In this document: positions 34,446-43,849 of the stretch, piece by piece
How the letters are laid out: every line of letters starts with the position of its first letter
Position numbering within the stretch: position 1 is the first letter of the stretch
Source of the DNA: Nitrospira sp.
Lineage (GTDB): Bacteria > Nitrospirota > Nitrospiria > Nitrospirales > Nitrospiraceae
DNA: 64,000 bases
Reading direction: 5' to 3'
Assembly: GCA_021323395.1 (NCBI GenBank)
Contig: JAJONL010000011.1
Span: 24,406-88,405, forward strand
Position numbers and translations under genes: made by a program
Notes under the pieces: model-generated
Seen by the model: the letters and a program-made list of their open reading frames with translations, nothing else
What the model was told of the DNA's origin: nothing
Databases searched by the model: none

Positions 34446-34583
34446 GACATTAACCGTCTCGAAGGCATCTATGGAAAGATGACCGACCGGGCCACGACTC
34501 AGCGGATGGAAGTGCTCGAATGGATCATCGTGCTGATCACCATTTTCATCGCCGTCTCATTCCTCCCTATGGCCGGCCACTAG
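34446..34583 (+). pseudogene. Remnant resembling the C-terminus of an RMD1/DUF155 protein
   Basis: The 45 codons before the stop read RLEGIYGKMTDRATTQRMEV then LEWIIVLITIFIAVSFL. This matches the ending of RMD1/Sif2-type (DUF155) membrane proteins, which finish with a coiled segment, LEW and one membrane helix. The preceding codons in the frame do not look like the rest of that family, and no start or ribosome site fits. It is read as a surviving 3' fragment; a small one-helix protein starting at the ATG in GKMTDR is the alternative. Confidence 0.45.
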
Positions 34584-34702
34584 CCCCTCATCTTTCAGAA
34601 ATAACGAATCGGGCGACCATCCACCATCTCAACGGCCTGCTAGGCATCCGTGGGTAACTGTGCTAGAACCGCCGCTGTTCACCACCTCCCCCTTGGAAGC
34701 CC

Positions 34703-35815
34703 ATGGCTGATCCGTCCATCGACCAATTCTTCCGCTGCTTGACTGGGTCACTAGCCCTCCTGACCCTGGCCGGCTGTCTGTCTCCTCCCACGTTGAACCG
34801 CGCCGTCCTTGCCTATGACGAGGCCATTACCGACGCCATCTCCAAACAATTATTGATCAATATCGCCCGCGCCCAGCATCACGAGCCGATTCACTTTACG
34901 GGCGTCTCCAACGTTGCGGCCACGTTCGATTTCCGAATCAGCGCCGGGGCGACTCCTGCGCTCACCGGCGAACATGGCCGCACGCTGGTGCCGCTCCTGG
35001 GGGGAGCGGTCGCCGAAAATCCCACCATCAGCATCACGCCGATCGAAGGCGAAGAATTTACCAAACGGCTCCTCACACCCTTTCAGGAAAACAAACTCAC
35101 GTTGCTGCTCCGGCAGGGGGTCGATATCGACCTCTTGCTGCGGCTGATGGCCAAAGAGCTCCGTTTGCAGAATGAGGGAGAAGAGGTGGCCTATCGCAAC
35201 CACCCCATCGACCGAGACGGGTATGACATGTTTCGCAAAGTAGTCCTGCACCTGTCGGCGATTCAAGATGCCAATCATCTTTACGCGGAGGCCCTGACCT
35301 TTGAACGCACCTGGACGATCCCGGCGGAATCTGTCACCGCGGAAGGCTTCACCGCGCTGGAACAGCAATATCTCATCACCTACCAGCGCGACCAACGCGC
35401 CTATACGTTACGCAAGCCCGTGTCCGGCCGCATCCTCATCACAAACTATGATCCTGCCACCCTTCCGGAACAGGAACGCATCCGCTTGCACGAGACCGCG
35501 GATCAACGCCCCGTCAACGATGTCACCTTCGATATCCGTCCCGGGCACTACGGGGGCGACTGGCCCTTGCACGGCGACTTCAGGCTGCGCAGCTTTAATG
35601 CCATGCTCAACTTTTTGGGTCGATCCGTCGAGGAGGAGACAGAACACCACGTCGAGAAGGACCTCCGCACTCCCGCGGTGGCCGAAAATCCCGTCAAGAC
35701 CATGGACCTGCTGGTCCTCGACAAGACGCCTGCCGATTCGGACCTGGCCGTGAAATCGCACGGGCAATACTATGCGCCCCGTACCGGCGTGCCCAGCATC
35801 ACGATCGCGAAATAA
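34703..35815 (+). CDS. Hypothetical lipoprotein, 370 residues
   Basis: This protein has an N-terminal lipoprotein signal with lipobox LAGC (Cys near residue 25). The mature part begins LNRAVLAYDEAITDAISKQL then LINIARAQHHEPIHFTGVSN, a pattern I recall from uncharacterised outer-membrane-associated lipoproteins in other diderm bacteria. About 340 mixed alpha/beta residues follow. No enzymatic motif is visible. It lies upstream of a DUF481 outer-membrane protein gene in the same direction, with a 158-base gap. Confidence 0.7.
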   Translation: MADPSIDQFFRCLTGSLALLTLAGCLSPPTLNRAVLAYDEAITDAISKQLLINIARAQHHEPIHFTGVSNVAATFDFRISAGATPALTGEHGRTLVPLLGGAVAENPTISITPIEGEEFTKRLLTPFQENKLTLLLRQGVDIDLLLRLMAKELRLQNEGEEVAYRNHPIDRDGYDMFRKVVLHLSAIQDANHLYAEALTFERTWTIPAESVTAEGFTALEQQYLITYQRDQRAYTLRKPVSGRILITNYDPATLPEQERIRLHETADQRPVNDVTFDIRPGHYGGDWPLHGDFRLRSFNAMLNFLGRSVEEETEHHVEKDLRTPAVAENPVKTMDLLVLDKTPADSDLAVKSHGQYYAPRTGVPSITIAK

Positions 35816-35973
35816 CCCGCGCTCGCTGAGATCGCCCACCACGTCCCATTTTTCTGATTCCATCTCTTGCAACTCCGCGGCGCTCTCCATTAGGGTGGGC
35901 CAGGTCGAACAGAAGGGGGCATCACGCCTCACGTCCGAGTTGGCAGGCCCGTCTGTATTCCCAATTCACATCC

Positions 35974-36999
35974 ATGCGCCGTTATCGCCTCCACCAGTCT
36001 CTCCTCTGGCTGTGCGCCTTGCTCATCCTCAGCCTCCGGCTTCCAACGCCCGCTTGGTCAGACGAAGTGCACCTGCTGAACGGCGATCGGCTCAGCGGCA
36101 CGATCGTGAAGATGGAGGATGACGTGCTCACCCTGCAGACGGATTACGCCGGCGAGATCAAGATCGAATGGGGCAGGGTGCAGCGCCTCTCCTCCGACGG
36201 CCCGTTAAAAATCCTGGTCCCCGGGGAATATCGCGACCCTGTTCGAAGTTTTTTTTACGGCGCCCAGGCCCTCCAGGAGGTCAGGGAACTGGGCCCGGAC
36301 GGTTTGGTGCCCTTGACGGACATCACGGCCATCAATCTCGAACCCATCCGCTTGACCGGCACGGTCACGATCGGCGGGAACAGTACATCCGGAAACAGCA
36401 GCACAAAAGCCTTTAACGGCGCCACCCGCTTCGTGCTGAGCGCATACCGGCAGCGCCTGCTGGTCGAGGGGAAATACAATTACGGACAGGCCGGCGATCA
36501 AGTGACGGCCAGGAATTCTATGGCCAGCCTCAAACACGATTATTTCATCAGCAAGCAGGTCTTCATCGAATCCTTCGGCATGCTCGAAAAAGACACCCTG
36601 CAGAACTTGCAACTCCGGACCACCATCGGCAGCGGTTTGGGTTATCAATTCGTGGAGACGGCCCGCACGAAGCTGTCGTTGTCGATCGGCCTCGCCCACG
36701 TGAGCGAGCATTTCACGAATAGCCCCAACACGCAGACGCCGTCCGGACGCTGGAGCCTGCGATGGGAGCATGGCCTGTGGCCGGACCGCGTCAAGCTGTT
36801 CCACCGGCATGAAGGGTTCTATGACATCAATGCCGGCAACGCCTTCCGCTTCAATGCGGACCAGGGTGTGCGAATCACGGTCTATAAAAACCTGTTCTTC
36901 AATGTGGAATACGACCTCCGGCTGAACACTCAGCCGGCGCCGGGACGCAAAACGACCGATGAAGCCATTATTTTTGGTGTCGGATACGAGCTGAAATGA
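35974..36999 (+). CDS. DUF481 family outer-membrane protein (YdiY-like)
   Basis: This 341-residue protein has a signal peptide (about residues 1-29) and a small N-terminal domain (VHLLNGDRLSGTIVKMEDDV) of the kind that precedes DUF481. The DUF481 barrel covers residues 125-341, with GTVTIGGNSTSGNSSTKAFN, LVEGKYNYGQAGDQVTARNS and a final GVGYELK. DUF481 proteins are predicted outer-membrane beta-barrels induced by acid or salt in some bacteria; the exact role is unknown. It converges with a flavoprotein gene. Confidence 0.82.
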   Translation: MRRYRLHQSLLWLCALLILSLRLPTPAWSDEVHLLNGDRLSGTIVKMEDDVLTLQTDYAGEIKIEWGRVQRLSSDGPLKILVPGEYRDPVRSFFYGAQALQEVRELGPDGLVPLTDITAINLEPIRLTGTVTIGGNSTSGNSSTKAFNGATRFVLSAYRQRLLVEGKYNYGQAGDQVTARNSMASLKHDYFISKQVFIESFGMLEKDTLQNLQLRTTIGSGLGYQFVETARTKLSLSIGLAHVSEHFTNSPNTQTPSGRWSLRWEHGLWPDRVKLFHRHEGFYDINAGNAFRFNADQGVRITVYKNLFFNVEYDLRLNTQPAPGRKTTDEAIIFGVGYELK

Positions 37000-37014
37000 G
37001 CGGCGCAGCTCCAC

Positions 37015-38346
37015 TCATGTCCGTCCATTTTTCAATGCGGTCGATTCCCCCTGCTCGTCGCTTGGCGCCTGGGCGAGGCTCGCTGCCGCAGCGCGGCCGG
37101 CTACGCGGCCCGTCGCCCAGGCCCATTGAAAATTGAACCCCCCGATCCGGCCGTCGCAGTCGAGCACCTCACCGATGAGATGCAGACCCGGCACGAGCTT
37201 GGACTCCATCGTGCGATAGTTGATCTCCTCCAGCGGAATTCCGCCCGCCGTGACTTCCGCAAAATTCCAGCCTCGGTCGCGCCGGACCGGAAAATGAAAC
37301 CTGGTGAGATTGGCGAGCAGGCGATCTCGAATCGTTCGTGGGACTTGCGCGCTCGGCCGCTGCGGGTCGCCGCCGGCTTGACGGCAGAGGGCTTCGGCCA
37401 CCCGTTCGGGGATGGACGTCGCGAGCGTCTTGACGATCGACCGCCGCGGGGACTCGGCGCTCTGCGCCAGTACCCAGTCACGGGCCTGCTCGGATGTTCG
37501 GCCAGGCAAAAAATTTCCGTACACCTCCGCAGTCTCGCCCCGCTCGCGGGCCAGACACCAAAATCGGCTCGCATCCATCACCACCGGCCCGCTGATACCA
37601 ACATGCGTCCACAGCAGGCTGCCGGTCCGCCGATCGACCGACCGGCCTCGCACGACCGTCCGCACCTCGACTTCATGGGAAAGCCCGGAGAGCCCATGGT
37701 GAAAGCAGCTGTCTTCAAGCATCAGCGCCACCAAAGCAGGAACGGTCTGCGTGACCCGATGCCCCAACCGGCGCGCCAGCTCGTACCCCGAGCCGTCGCT
37801 TCCGGTGCGCGGCAGCGATCGCCCGCCCGTCGCCAGGATAAGGCGGCGAGAAATCACCTCCCCCTCCTGATGACGGATCAGAAAATGGGCCGATTCGTGG
37901 CCGCCTGATTCGTGGTGGCTGCACATGCGAACGATGTCCGTCACGCGATGGCCGGAACGCAAGACCACCCCCAATTCCCGGCAACGGCCAAGCAACGCGT
38001 CGAGCACCGTCCTGGCCTTATCGGTCACAGGGAAGAGTTTGCCTGTGTCCTCGCGTTTGAGATCCACTCCGAGCGACGCAAACCAGGCGACGGTCTCGCG
38101 CACCGGAAACGCCGCCAGCACGTTGCGCACGAGGTGGCGAGTGCCGAAAAAGTCGTCCGGCGTCACGGCCTCGTGCGTGACGTTGCAGCGTCCCCCGCCG
38201 GAAACCAGGATTTTGGCTCCGATGGTTTTTGCCCCATCCAGCAATTCGATGGTGAGATCCGGATTCTGCTCTGCCGCAAAAATACTCGCTGCCAGTCCCG
38301 CCGCCCCCGCCCCGATCACACAGAGATCAACCGATGCCTCCGTCAT
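37015..38346 (-). CDS. HI0933-family flavoprotein (YhiN-like)
   Basis: This 443-residue protein has an N-terminal FAD-binding motif (DLCVIGAGAAGLAASIFAAE), the diagnostic KILVSGGGRCNVTH near residue 50, ATGGRSLPRTGSDGSGYELA, and a C-terminal HLIGEVLDCDGRIGGFNFQW for the second FAD contact. The family is predicted to be NAD(P)/FAD-dependent oxidoreductases of unknown substrate. The start at 38346 has a GAGGGG site. A second member of the family lies at 43850-45085. Confidence 0.88.
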   Translation of the reverse strand: MTEASVDLCVIGAGAAGLAASIFAAEQNPDLTIELLDGAKTIGAKILVSGGGRCNVTHEAVTPDDFFGTRHLVRNVLAAFPVRETVAWFASLGVDLKREDTGKLFPVTDKARTVLDALLGRCRELGVVLRSGHRVTDIVRMCSHHESGGHESAHFLIRHQEGEVISRRLILATGGRSLPRTGSDGSGYELARRLGHRVTQTVPALVALMLEDSCFHHGLSGLSHEVEVRTVVRGRSVDRRTGSLLWTHVGISGPVVMDASRFWCLARERGETAEVYGNFLPGRTSEQARDWVLAQSAESPRRSIVKTLATSIPERVAEALCRQAGGDPQRPSAQVPRTIRDRLLANLTRFHFPVRRDRGWNFAEVTAGGIPLEEINYRTMESKLVPGLHLIGEVLDCDGRIGGFNFQWAWATGRVAGRAAAASLAQAPSDEQGESTALKNGRT

Positions 38347-38494
38347 GACCCCTCGTTTCACTTCATCACCCCGCACCGACGCATCATGCCCCGGCGACGT
38401 GACGCCCGCCACCAACTCTCACATGGAAAAAGACCGTTTCACTGTGCAAAGATCGACGCACTTCACGCATCCATGACCGAACCTCGGGAGTTCC

Positions 38495-38812
38495 ATGCGT
38501 CCATTGCACCAGCTGCCTGCTGTGTTGTTCGTCCTGTGCCTTTCTGCCGGATGTCTGTTGCCGGCTAACAGCCGGCCGGCCGATACGCCGCGGGACAGCG
38601 TCATTTCCGCGAACGTGGAAGCGCAACTGGCCGAGGACCGCTTCGGGGGGCTCTCCAACATCCTCGTGGCCACCGAAGAGGGAACGGTCACCCTGACCGG
38701 CACGGTTGAACGGGCTGAACGCAAGGCAAAAGCAGCCGAATTGGCTCGGCAGGTGAAGGGGGTGAAGCGAGTCAAAAATGATCTCGAGATTCGCGCCGCC
38801 GTCTCTCCCTGA
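38495..38812 (+). CDS. BON-domain lipoprotein
   Basis: This 105-residue protein has a lipobox LSAGC (Cys near residue 20) and a single BON domain (residues 37-100). ISANVEAQLAEDRFGGLSNI and VTLTGTVERAERKAKAAELA then GVKRVKNDLEI give the alpha-beta repeat. BON domains bind phospholipid membranes and help envelope stability, as in OsmY and DolP. It is divergent from the flavoprotein gene and converges on the AsmA-like gene. Confidence 0.85.
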   Translation: MRPLHQLPAVLFVLCLSAGCLLPANSRPADTPRDSVISANVEAQLAEDRFGGLSNILVATEEGTVTLTGTVERAERKAKAAELARQVKGVKRVKNDLEIRAAVSP

Positions 38813-38832
38813 CCGCGCGCCGTCCCGCCGCG

Positions 38833-41800
38833 TCAAAACTCTTCGTCCTCGCTTCCCGTGATGCTCTCCTCAACCATCGAATAGGCCTTATGCGGCAAGG
38901 TGATGGCGTTGACCAGAATATCAAACGCCAATTGCGCCGTCCCTTTCACGCCCGTCATCAACGATTCCGTGGGCAAATAACGCAGCTCAGGATGATTGGC
39001 CGAACCTTTCAGCTCGAAGACCGCGGTGTCGAATCCTTGCCGATCCCCGGCCAGCAGATGGCCGAACAGGGGAATTCGTTTCAGCATGGTCGAATAGGAG
39101 CCGAGCGGACTGGTGGCCAGCACCATGTCGAAGTCGTCCGCCAGGATGTCGTACCGCCCCGTCCCGCTGATCTTGAGGATGGGACTGTCGAGCAAGAATT
39201 CCTTCGCATTGATAACGCCGTTGTTGATGGAAAAGACCACCTTGAGCCGGTCGAGCGGCAAGCCGTCCTTCTCCAGATCGACCTGTCCCTGAAGCAGCGC
39301 CGGCAGATTCATGACCGACAGCAAGGTGGAAATGACCGGCACATTATAGATTCTTCCGTCCTCGACCAAGATCTGAATCGGCCGGCGACTGGCCACGGCG
39401 CCGATCGCGAACCCTGAGCGCTCAACCTCGGCCTGCAATTTCCCGGAGGTCGTGAGCCACCCCGACAGGACGGGTTTCTCCTGGACCAGGGACAACACTC
39501 GCTCAACAGGAATGCCGCTCGCGCGGAATGTGCTTCGGGCCTGTTCAATCCGCCGGCCGGCCGCACGGATTTTGACCTGACCCGCCACATGTCCGTCGTT
39601 GGTGTCGCCGCTGATCCGCTCGACCGTGAGCAGCCCCTGGTTCCACGCTACCCGGGACGAAAGGTCGGTCACTAAAAACTTCTTGTAGTAAACATGATCG
39701 GCAAACACAAACGCATCCAATGTACCCTCCGACCACCAGGCCGGACCGGCCGGCCGGTTTCGCATCGAACGAGGTTGGATCCGGCTGGATGGGCTGAAGG
39801 CAGCAACGTCGATTTGCGACGACTCCACGACCAGCCGAGCTTTCGGGGCATCCGCCCATTGCGCAATGGAGCCTGAAACTCGCAGGTCGCTCGCGCCCAC
39901 ATGAAACGCCATGCGTGGAATCTGAATCCTGTCTTGATCGAAACGCAACGTGACGAACGCCTCCTGAATGGGCTCTTGCAAGACTTCCACGACGACCGTG
40001 CCCCGATCGAATCGCATGTCTCCGGACGTCCGCCAGGAGGCGCGTTCTTTCAGGCGGCCTTCCATGTGTAACGCCGCGTCAAGCGTTCCCGCGCGGATCG
40101 GCCCCAACGTCACTCCCTTCGGAAGTTTGTTGACGGAGATCGCGCCGGACGAAACGTTGGCGGCGAATTCCATGTCTTCTGAAAAATCGATGGTCCCGTC
40201 TCCGACGATCTTGATCGGAGGAAAATGTACCGCCAGCCGTGGAACCACCAGGCGGTGGCCCTCGGACAACCGGCTGTCAAACTCGATGGCCGCCGGGGCA
40301 TGCAATGGCTTGGTCAATCGGTTCGGTATGCGCAAGGCGGCCCGCTCCAGGTCAACCTTACCTCTGAACCGCGGGGCTCCGACTGCGCCCGTGATGGCCG
40401 CTTGCATCTGGATGGTGCCTTCCACCTCCGGCCTGAATTCCCCGTCGGCACCCTCCGCCAACCACGATTGCACATCCGAGGCCTGCGCGCTCATCCGCAT
40501 CTGCACATCGGCATAGGCCCGGCCTCCCAGCTGATTCACCTCCCCATGGGCCTCGAATTGAGCCGGTCCCAACCAGCCCTCCAGATGTTCAATCGACACC
40601 AGAGCGGGTGTCGCATTGATGCGGGCTTCCACCTGCCGCAGCGGCTCCGGCAGGGCTGCGCTGCGGAAACCGCCGTGATGGAGTCTGACATCGACATCGA
40701 CGAGCTCGAGCGGTTTGTCCCCCACCGGCTGCCCCACCACATGCGCGATCATCTCGATATCTCCTGTGGCCTGTTCGACGGCCATCGCCATGTCTCGCAA
40801 GAGAGGAAACTCTTCAATGCGCCGGGCCGTCTCGAGCAGCCCCGTCACAGGGGTGGAACCGAGAATTTTCACATCGATGTGCGGATCGGTCGTCCACTCC
40901 GTGATGAGCAGGTCTTCTCCCCGCAGCCGGAGGGGCCCGCATTGCGCGCGCAGATCCGCAATGCGCAGGTGCACCGCATCGTAAGAGAGCTTCGCGGAAA
41001 GCCCTTCCAGGGGGGGATAGCGGGAATCCAACGTAAACCGGCCGTTTTGAATATCGATCGACCCGCTGATGGTCGGCCGCGAGCCTGATACGAATTTTCC
41101 GGCAATCGACAGTGCTTGAAGCGTGATTAATCCATCGACGCCATGCGCCGCCAATTGCGCCCGCAATGGAGGCGATATCCAGAGGGAGGGAATTTCACTC
41201 AGCAGGCGCGCGAAGGTGACAGGAGGCGCGGACAGCGTCGAAGAAAACGTGGGATGCTCCGTTCCCAGACCAAGGACCGCCGCCGTGCCCTGCATGGAAA
41301 TATCCGCCAGCTCGGCTTTCCACTCGTCGGCGATCACCTCATAGCCCTCGGGTCTCGGCGTCCCCCTTAGATGCGCGGTGAGTTGCGCCGACCGGGCAAA
41401 TCCATCCGAGACGGGGTCGGCACCGGCCCAGGACGACAGGAGGTGTCGCACATCGATGTGATGAAGCCGGAGATCTCCCTCGACTTGTACTCCGCCCCCT
41501 TCCTGGAGCTGCGTCAACGACCCGTCCCAGCCGAAGACCGCCCGATCTCGCTCCTGGGGAATTTCGCCGGAGACCTGCAACCTCGCATGGCGTCCCAACA
41601 TCTCACTCGACAGAGTGCCCTGTGCCACTCTGATCTGAACGGGAACAGGCGGGGCAAGACTCGACTCGTCAATGACCGTGATCAATCCATCAACCGCCAA
41701 AAGATTCCGCACCGTCTGTAGCCATGCCGAGGGGGGCGCCGAATCATCGGAGGTGGCGACGCCTGTCTCGCCGACGAGGGACCACGTTCGATCGGCCGCG

Positions 41801-42180
41801 CGGCGCACGGTGAGACGCGGCCGGTCGATGACCAGATCGTTGCCGACCACTCGCCCTTCGAACAACGGCAGCCACTGCAGAGCGATGTCAATCCGGTCGG
41901 CCGCGAACAGGGGCGTGGCGGCGGCGGGAGCCTGAACCCGAACCTGCCGCAATTCCAGTCCGATGGACGGGAACAGTCTGACCTGCCATGCCTCGACCAG
42001 CAGACGATGCCCTGTGCGCTGTTCGAAGTCTCGACTCAGCGCCGTCATCACCGCCGGACGATTGAGTATCCACGGCAATGCCACCAACCCACCGATGAAC
42101 AGCATCGCAAGCACAAGCAAAACGAGCGCAACAGGGCTTTTCGTCCGCCTGACGGATGGAGTCGCTGTGGAGTGGTCCAT
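38833..42180 (-). CDS. AsmA-family protein
   Basis: This 1115-residue protein has one N-terminal membrane helix (about residues 17-39) followed by ALPWILNRPAVMTALSRDFE and a long periplasmic part made of repeating beta-strands. The C-terminal AsmA-like domain holds VVFSINNGVINAKEFLLDSP then ILKISGTGRYDI. AsmA-like proteins (TamB, YhdP, AsmA) bridge inner and outer membranes and move phospholipids. The ATG at 42180 gives a standard short cytoplasmic N-terminus. It is divergent from the nitrilase-like gene. Confidence 0.85.
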   Translation of the reverse strand: MDHSTATPSVRRTKSPVALVLLVLAMLFIGGLVALPWILNRPAVMTALSRDFEQRTGHRLLVEAWQVRLFPSIGLELRQVRVQAPAAATPLFAADRIDIALQWLPLFEGRVVGNDLVIDRPRLTVRRAADRTWSLVGETGVATSDDSAPPSAWLQTVRNLLAVDGLITVIDESSLAPPVPVQIRVAQGTLSSEMLGRHARLQVSGEIPQERDRAVFGWDGSLTQLQEGGGVQVEGDLRLHHIDVRHLLSSWAGADPVSDGFARSAQLTAHLRGTPRPEGYEVIADEWKAELADISMQGTAAVLGLGTEHPTFSSTLSAPPVTFARLLSEIPSLWISPPLRAQLAAHGVDGLITLQALSIAGKFVSGSRPTISGSIDIQNGRFTLDSRYPPLEGLSAKLSYDAVHLRIADLRAQCGPLRLRGEDLLITEWTTDPHIDVKILGSTPVTGLLETARRIEEFPLLRDMAMAVEQATGDIEMIAHVVGQPVGDKPLELVDVDVRLHHGGFRSAALPEPLRQVEARINATPALVSIEHLEGWLGPAQFEAHGEVNQLGGRAYADVQMRMSAQASDVQSWLAEGADGEFRPEVEGTIQMQAAITGAVGAPRFRGKVDLERAALRIPNRLTKPLHAPAAIEFDSRLSEGHRLVVPRLAVHFPPIKIVGDGTIDFSEDMEFAANVSSGAISVNKLPKGVTLGPIRAGTLDAALHMEGRLKERASWRTSGDMRFDRGTVVVEVLQEPIQEAFVTLRFDQDRIQIPRMAFHVGASDLRVSGSIAQWADAPKARLVVESSQIDVAAFSPSSRIQPRSMRNRPAGPAWWSEGTLDAFVFADHVYYKKFLVTDLSSRVAWNQGLLTVERISGDTNDGHVAGQVKIRAAGRRIEQARSTFRASGIPVERVLSLVQEKPVLSGWLTTSGKLQAEVERSGFAIGAVASRRPIQILVEDGRIYNVPVISTLLSVMNLPALLQGQVDLEKDGLPLDRLKVVFSINNGVINAKEFLLDSPILKISGTGRYDILADDFDMVLATSPLGSYSTMLKRIPLFGHLLAGDRQGFDTAVFELKGSANHPELRYLPTESLMTGVKGTAQLAFDILVNAITLPHKAYSMVEESITGSEDEEF

Positions 42181-42356
42181 GGCCTTGCCGTTGTCCTTCT
42201 GTTCACTGTACGCAACAGGCGCGGCAGGTACAAGCCACGCAGGGAGCCCATCGTCATGCGCCTCTACGTAGGAGGAGCCTGTCCTGGCTCGTTGGTGTGG
42301 CCCTCGCCCGGTCGAACTCACAGGACGGCTATGGTACAGTCCCCCTTCCTGATCGT

Positions 42357-42371
42357 CCTGATCGAATCAGG
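42357..42371. promoter_or_regulatory. Small palindrome upstream of the nitrilase-family gene
   Basis: CCTGAT (42357-42362) and ATCAGG (42366-42371) are perfect inverted arms around CGA. A further direct CCTGAT starts at 42348. They lie 25-48 bases before the start codon at 42396 and could form an operator; there is no independent support. Confidence 0.25.
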
Positions 42372-42395
42372 CGCGCAGTTCACCGTACCCCACGC

Positions 42396-43178
42396 ATGAC
42401 TCAACGCACGCTACGAATCGCGTTCTTACACCTGGCGCCCATACCGGAGGCCCTCGCCCGGAATCGGCACCTCGTCACCCTTGCCCTGCTGAAAGCCGCG
42501 GACATGGGGGCCACATGGATCCTGACCCCGGAACTCGCAGTCAGCGGCTACAGCTTTGCCGACGGCCTTGGAACCCAGTGGATCGAGCCGCAACCGGACC
42601 ACTGGATGGCCAAAATCCATCGTCTTGCCGCTCGGCGGCGACTCACGATTTTTTTATCCCACCCCGAACGGGATCCCCGGTCAGACCAGCTCCATAACAC
42701 GCTGTTCGCAATTGCCCCCAATGGACGGGTAGCAGGCAGCCACCGCAAGATCAATACATTGCGGGTCGGCTCAGAAGCTTGGTCCACGCCCGGTACTCAC
42801 GCCACCGCGTTTCCACTGGCGCCCTTTGGGAACGTCGGTCTGCTGATCTGCGCCGACGCGTACAGTCCCGGCATTGCCAACAGCCTGAAGGCACAGGGGG
42901 CGAAGGTGCTGGTGTCTTCGGCAGCCTGGGCGCCAGGGCTCCATGGCCCGAACGGTGAATGGGAACGCTGCACGAAAGACACGGGCCTGCCGCTGTTCGT
43001 CTGCAACCGAACGGGGCCGGATCGCACGCTGGATTTCAGCAAAGCCGAGACGGTGGTCGCCCAGAATGGGCAGCGGCTTCTCTCGCTGTCTTCGGAACGA
43101 TCAGCCCTGTTCATCATCGACTGGGATCTGAGAGCCGGGACCCTGGCGAGTTCCGAATACCAGCGTATCCTGCTCTAG
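42396..43178 (+). CDS. Carbon-nitrogen hydrolase (nitrilase superfamily)
   Basis: This 260-residue protein has the catalytic triad motifs: Glu in ILTPELAVSGYSF (near residue 49), Lys in GSHRKINTLR and Cys in GLLICADAYSPGI. Amidases and N-carbamoyl hydrolases of this superfamily cleave non-peptide C-N bonds. The substrate cannot be inferred. The ATG at 42396 is the natural start; the open frame upstream lies over the divergent AsmA gene. Family E repeats follow the stop. Confidence 0.85.
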   Translation: MTQRTLRIAFLHLAPIPEALARNRHLVTLALLKAADMGATWILTPELAVSGYSFADGLGTQWIEPQPDHWMAKIHRLAARRRLTIFLSHPERDPRSDQLHNTLFAIAPNGRVAGSHRKINTLRVGSEAWSTPGTHATAFPLAPFGNVGLLICADAYSPGIANSLKAQGAKVLVSSAAWAPGLHGPNGEWERCTKDTGLPLFVCNRTGPDRTLDFSKAETVVAQNGQRLLSLSSERSALFIIDWDLRAGTLASSEYQRILL

Positions 43179-43200
43179 CTGGAGCACCGTGAAGCACGCC

Positions 43201-43280
43201 GTATCTCGTCGCTCGTATCTCGTATTTCGTCACACACCATCTCCTCCTGACGAGATACGCTTCACGTTTCACGAGATACG
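43201..43280. repeat. Family E repeat, copy 1
   Basis: GTATCTCGT occurs twice in direct orientation (43201, 43215) and the inverted form ACGAGATACG or ACGAGATAC twice (from 43250 and 43271). The last 32 bases (43249-43280), which include TTCACGTTTCACGAGATACG, match the reverse complement of 63747-63778 at 31 of 32 positions. Confidence 0.8.
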
Positions 43281-43299
43281 AATGCGGACAGCGAGCTGG

Positions 43300-43830
43300 T
43301 CACAACGACTTCAGCAAGTCATCCAATAAGGCTCGACCAACGGGCCAGTCTCCCAGTCCACTGTCGGCATTGATATGGCCGGCGGCGCCGATCTCCACGA
43401 GGCTGCTCCCCCACCCCGCTGCGCATCGTTTCGCATGGGCCACGGAGCCGAACGAATCGTCGCTGCTGGCGACCACGAGACTCGGAAATTGGAAGGTTGT
43501 AGTAGGAACCGATTGGAAGCCTTCCGCGGCGGCAGGAAAGAAGGCTCCGTCTGGGTCGGGAACGGCCACCAAAAAAGCCGCGCGAACCGGCGCCGACGAA
43601 CGATGTGCCCAATGCGCGACCACCAGACATCCAAGGCTGTGGGCGATCAACACCGGCGGCATTGTCAGGAGGCCAATGGCCTCATCGAGCCTGCGGACCC
43701 ACTCCTCACACACAGGATGCTCCCAGTCCCGCTGCTGCACCCGTTGCCATGCAGGATGTTGTCGCTCCCAGAGGGTTTGCCAATGTTGGGGGCCCGAGTT
43801 GCCGATGCCCGGCACAATCAAGGCCGGCAT
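43300..43830 (-). CDS. RBBP9/YdeN-family serine hydrolase
   Basis: This 176-residue alpha/beta hydrolase begins PALIVPGIGNSGPQHWQTLW, the family signature. It has the nucleophile in LIAHSLGCLV, an Asp in SSDDSFG and the catalytic His in GHINADSGLGDWPVG. Substrates of bacterial members are mostly unknown. The ATG at 43830 gives the standard N-terminus; an ATG at 43860 overlaps the preceding flavoprotein gene and is possible. It forms an operon with that gene. Confidence 0.85.
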   Translation of the reverse strand: MPALIVPGIGNSGPQHWQTLWERQHPAWQRVQQRDWEHPVCEEWVRRLDEAIGLLTMPPVLIAHSLGCLVVAHWAHRSSAPVRAAFLVAVPDPDGAFFPAAAEGFQSVPTTTFQFPSLVVASSDDSFGSVAHAKRCAAGWGSSLVEIGAAGHINADSGLGDWPVGRALLDDLLKSL

Positions 43831-43849
43831 CGAATCGCCACCGGCTGCG

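Noticed and set aside
40225..41088. Plus-strand frame of about 287 codons
   Set aside because: It is antisense to the AsmA-like gene, which has clear homology; no sign of coding was seen.
43201..43280. Family E repeat as a CRISPR remnant
   Set aside because: The repeated words are close together with uneven spacing, occur in both orientations and recur at gene ends elsewhere, which does not fit a repeat-spacer array.
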